Assembly: GCA_002353635.1 (NCBI GenBank)
Contig: DEKA01000006.1
Location: 295 to 16,366 of the forward strand
Length of the DNA: 16,072 bases
Direction of reading: 5' to 3'
Origin: Lachnospiraceae bacterium UBA2734
GTDB lineage: Bacteria > Bacillota > Clostridia > Lachnospirales > Lachnospiraceae
Shown here: in pieces, positions 14,943 through 16,072 of the stretch
How the letters are laid out: each line of letters begins with the position of its first letter
Numbering within the stretch: position 1 is the stretch's first letter
Position numbers and translations under genes: made by a program
The notes under the pieces: generated by a model
Databases searched by the model: none
Seen by the model: the letters and a program-made list of their open reading frames with translations, nothing else
Told to the model about the DNA's origin: nothing

Positions 14943-15374
14943 TCATATCGCAGTACCTGCTCCCTCTGCCTTGTTCTCTTTGACGGTCTCTTTTTCTTTC
15001 ATCTCTTTATCCACATATGCCTTAATTTTCTGGAACGTCCCGGCACTGATCGAATGCTCAAGAAGGCAGGCCTCATCCTCAGCCGTATCCGCATCCACAC
15101 CGATCTTCTCGAGAATGTAGGTCAGCGTCTCGTGCTTCTCCAATGTCTTTGAAGCGACCTCCATCCCGGCATCCGTCAGGCGAATCTCGCCGCTGCTCTC
15201 TCTCGTTAGGTAGCCGTCCTTCTCAAGCTTCGTGAGTGCAATGCTGACGCTTGGTTTGGAAAATCCCAGCTGCACCGCAATGTCGATCTCCCGGCACCAC
15301 CCATGCCGCTTGTTGAGCATGAGAATTGCCTCAAGATAATCTTCTTTTGATTTTCCAAGAGATTTGTCAGCCAT
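14943..15374 (-). CDS. DtxR/MntR-family metal-dependent regulator
   Basis: This 143-residue protein has MntR length and no SH3-like third domain. Its winged helix-turn-helix (about 25-68) includes IDIAVQLGFSKPSVSIALTKL and DGYLTRESSGEIRLTDAG. The dimerisation/metal part is about 75-125 and ends in a Lys/Glu-rich tail. Putative metal ligands by alignment from memory are D12 and E15 (as MntR D8/E11), H81 (MntR H77), C103 (DtxR C102; MntR has Glu), E106 and H107. This mix leaves Fe versus Mn open. GGAGGT lies 7 bases before the ATG. Repeated TTAGT/ACTAA half-sites in its own upstream region and a shared word before the next gene suggest autoregulation and control of the small membrane protein gene. 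Confidence 0.88.
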   Translation of the reverse strand: MADKSLGKSKEDYLEAILMLNKRHGWCREIDIAVQLGFSKPSVSIALTKLEKDGYLTRESSGEIRLTDAGMEVASKTLEKHETLTYILEKIGVDADTAEDEACLLEHSISAGTFQKIKAYVDKEMKEKETVKENKAEGAGTAI

Positions 15375-15404
15375 TGCAGATACCTCCGTCAGGCATATTG
15401 TTAT

Positions 15405-15439
15405 TTGACACTAACTGTCAATTTGTTAGTCTGCACTAA
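15405..15439. promoter_or_regulatory. operator cluster upstream of the DtxR-type gene
   Basis: A perfect palindrome TTGACA-N5-TGTCAA (15405-15421) overlaps ACTAAC-N9-GTTAGT (15410-15430), and TTAGT-CTGC-ACTAA (15426-15439) follows. TTAG/CTAA half-sites are typical of DtxR-family boxes. The minus-strand TTGACA inside the palindrome could be the -35 of the regulator's own promoter, with a weak TATGCC -10 18 bp on. Confidence 0.55.
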
Positions 15440-15575
15440 TATTCAGGGCGGTGCAATATTTTATTGATTGAAATCGGGAACTTTTTGCAAATCTTCAGCT
15501 CTCCCCGTGACAATCCCTGAACTTTCATCCGAAATTGGCGAAGGTGCAAAGGGAGCAGGTGCCCCGCTTAACTGT

Positions 15576-15613
15576 AAAAGGCCCCGGCAGCTTCACGCTG
15601 CCAGGGCCCTTTT
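15576..15613 (-). terminator. terminator downstream of enolase
   Basis: The stem AAAAGG..CCC.GGCAGC (15576-15591) pairs with GCTGCC.GGG..CCTTTT (15597-15613), with one mismatch and one bulge. On the minus strand it ends in TTTTACAG, a short U-tract, about 30 nt after the enolase stop. On the plus strand a longer T-rich tail follows, but no plus-strand gene ends here. Confidence 0.75.
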
Positions 15614-15643
15614 GTTTCTTTTTATGTTCCTTAGATTATCCGA

Positions 15644-16072
15644 TTACCTGTTGAATGCCTTTTTGCCCGGATAAACGGCAGCACTGCCGAGCTCCTCCTC
15701 GATGCGCAGCAGCTGGTTGTACTTGGCCACACGCTCGCTTCTGCTGGGCGCGCCCGTCTTGATCTGGCGTGTATTGAGAGCTACGGCAAGGTCAGCAATT
15801 GTCGTATCCTCCGTCTCGCCGGAGCGATGGGATGTGATCGCTGTGTAACCCGCCTTGTGCGCCATCTTGATGGCCTCAAGGGTCTCAGATACAGAGCCGA
15901 TCTGGTTGAGCTTGATCAGGATGGAGTTGGCGCAGCCGTTCTCAATGCCTTTCTGCAGTCTCTTTGTGTTGGTCACGAAGAGATCATCGCCGACGAGCTG
16001 TACCTTACCGCCGAGCTCCCTTGTCAGATTCTTCCAGCCGTCCCAGTCCTCCTCGTCGAGGCCGTCCTCGAT
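15644..16072 (-). CDS. eno: enolase, C-terminal part (runs off the window end)
   Basis: The last 142 residues of 2-phosphoglycerate dehydratase are present, the glycolytic enzyme forming phosphoenolpyruvate. The frame is open to the window edge. It shows IEDGLDEEDWDGW (Mg-ligand Glu), GDDLFVTN (Mg-ligand Asp), ILIKLNQIGSV (catalytic Lys), TSHRSGETED (active-site loop) and KTGAPSRSERVAKYNQLLRI (second Lys). The N-terminal two thirds lie beyond 16072. It is followed by its own terminator, so it is probably not co-transcribed with the metal regulator. Confidence 0.97.
   Translation of the reverse strand: MEDGLDEEDWDGWKNLTRELGGKVQLVGDDLFVTNTKRLQKGIENGCANSILIKLNQIGSVSETLEAIKMAHKAGYTAITSHRSGETEDTTIADLAVALNTRQIKTGAPSRSERVAKYNQLLRIEEELGSAAVYPGKKAFNR

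Noticed and set aside
15440..15575. Possible small gene between the regulator and the enolase terminator
   Set aside because: The only open stretch has no similarity, no convincing RBS, and crosses the terminator.

Overview
The window looks like a chromosomal segment of a Clostridia member, most likely a Lachnospiraceae-type gut anaerobe. This is inferred from the moderately GC-rich Gram-positive style (strong AGGAGG-type ribosome binding sites, T-tailed hairpin terminators, cre/LacI-type operators), the GH94 cellobiose phosphorylase, the short CstA and the thiolase. No 16S or other species marker is present. Both tRNA genes lack an encoded CCA end.

Layout. 1-59 is the 3' part of a tRNA-Leu(UAG) with its terminator. 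198-1223 (-) is a LacI-family repressor, divergent from a cellobiose phosphorylase at 1589-4045 (+); a LacI-type operator lies between them. 4186-4259 is tRNA-Arg(ACG) with its own promoter and terminator. 4308-4456 is a large nested inverted-repeat element. 4465-8348 (-) is a three-gene module: a two-TM membrane protein with a possible PH-like N-terminus, a MoxR/NorQ-type AAA+ ATPase, and a NorD/CobT-like VWA protein. 8698-10173 (-) is a CstA-family carrier with a cre-like site in its leader. 10548-11735 (-) is acetyl-CoA acetyltransferase. 12143-15374 (-) is a metal locus: a DtxR/MntR-family regulator, a small glycine-zipper membrane protein and an unusual P1B-type ATPase. 15644-16072 (-) is the C-terminal part of enolase, running off the window.

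How the parts fit. The left end handles cellobiose phosphorolysis under a local sugar repressor. The central module pairs a AAA+ machine with a MIDAS protein, a combination known for remodelling or activating a client metalloenzyme or complex; the client is not visible here. CstA, thiolase and enolase are central carbon functions.

The most interesting region is 12.1-15.4 kb. Regulator + small Gly-zipper membrane protein + P1B ATPase with an S-C-A motif and an N-terminal H-x3-G-R-x-R-x-R motif has the make-up described for ferrosome (fez) iron-storage gene clusters, where a membrane protein FezA and a P1B-6 ATPase FezB build iron-phosphate organelles. Here the regulator appears to be DtxR-type with a mixed MntR/DtxR ligand set, and the same 10-base operator-like word occurs upstream of both the regulator and the small membrane protein gene. 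The ferrosome assignment is inference from gene content and motifs; no search could be run.
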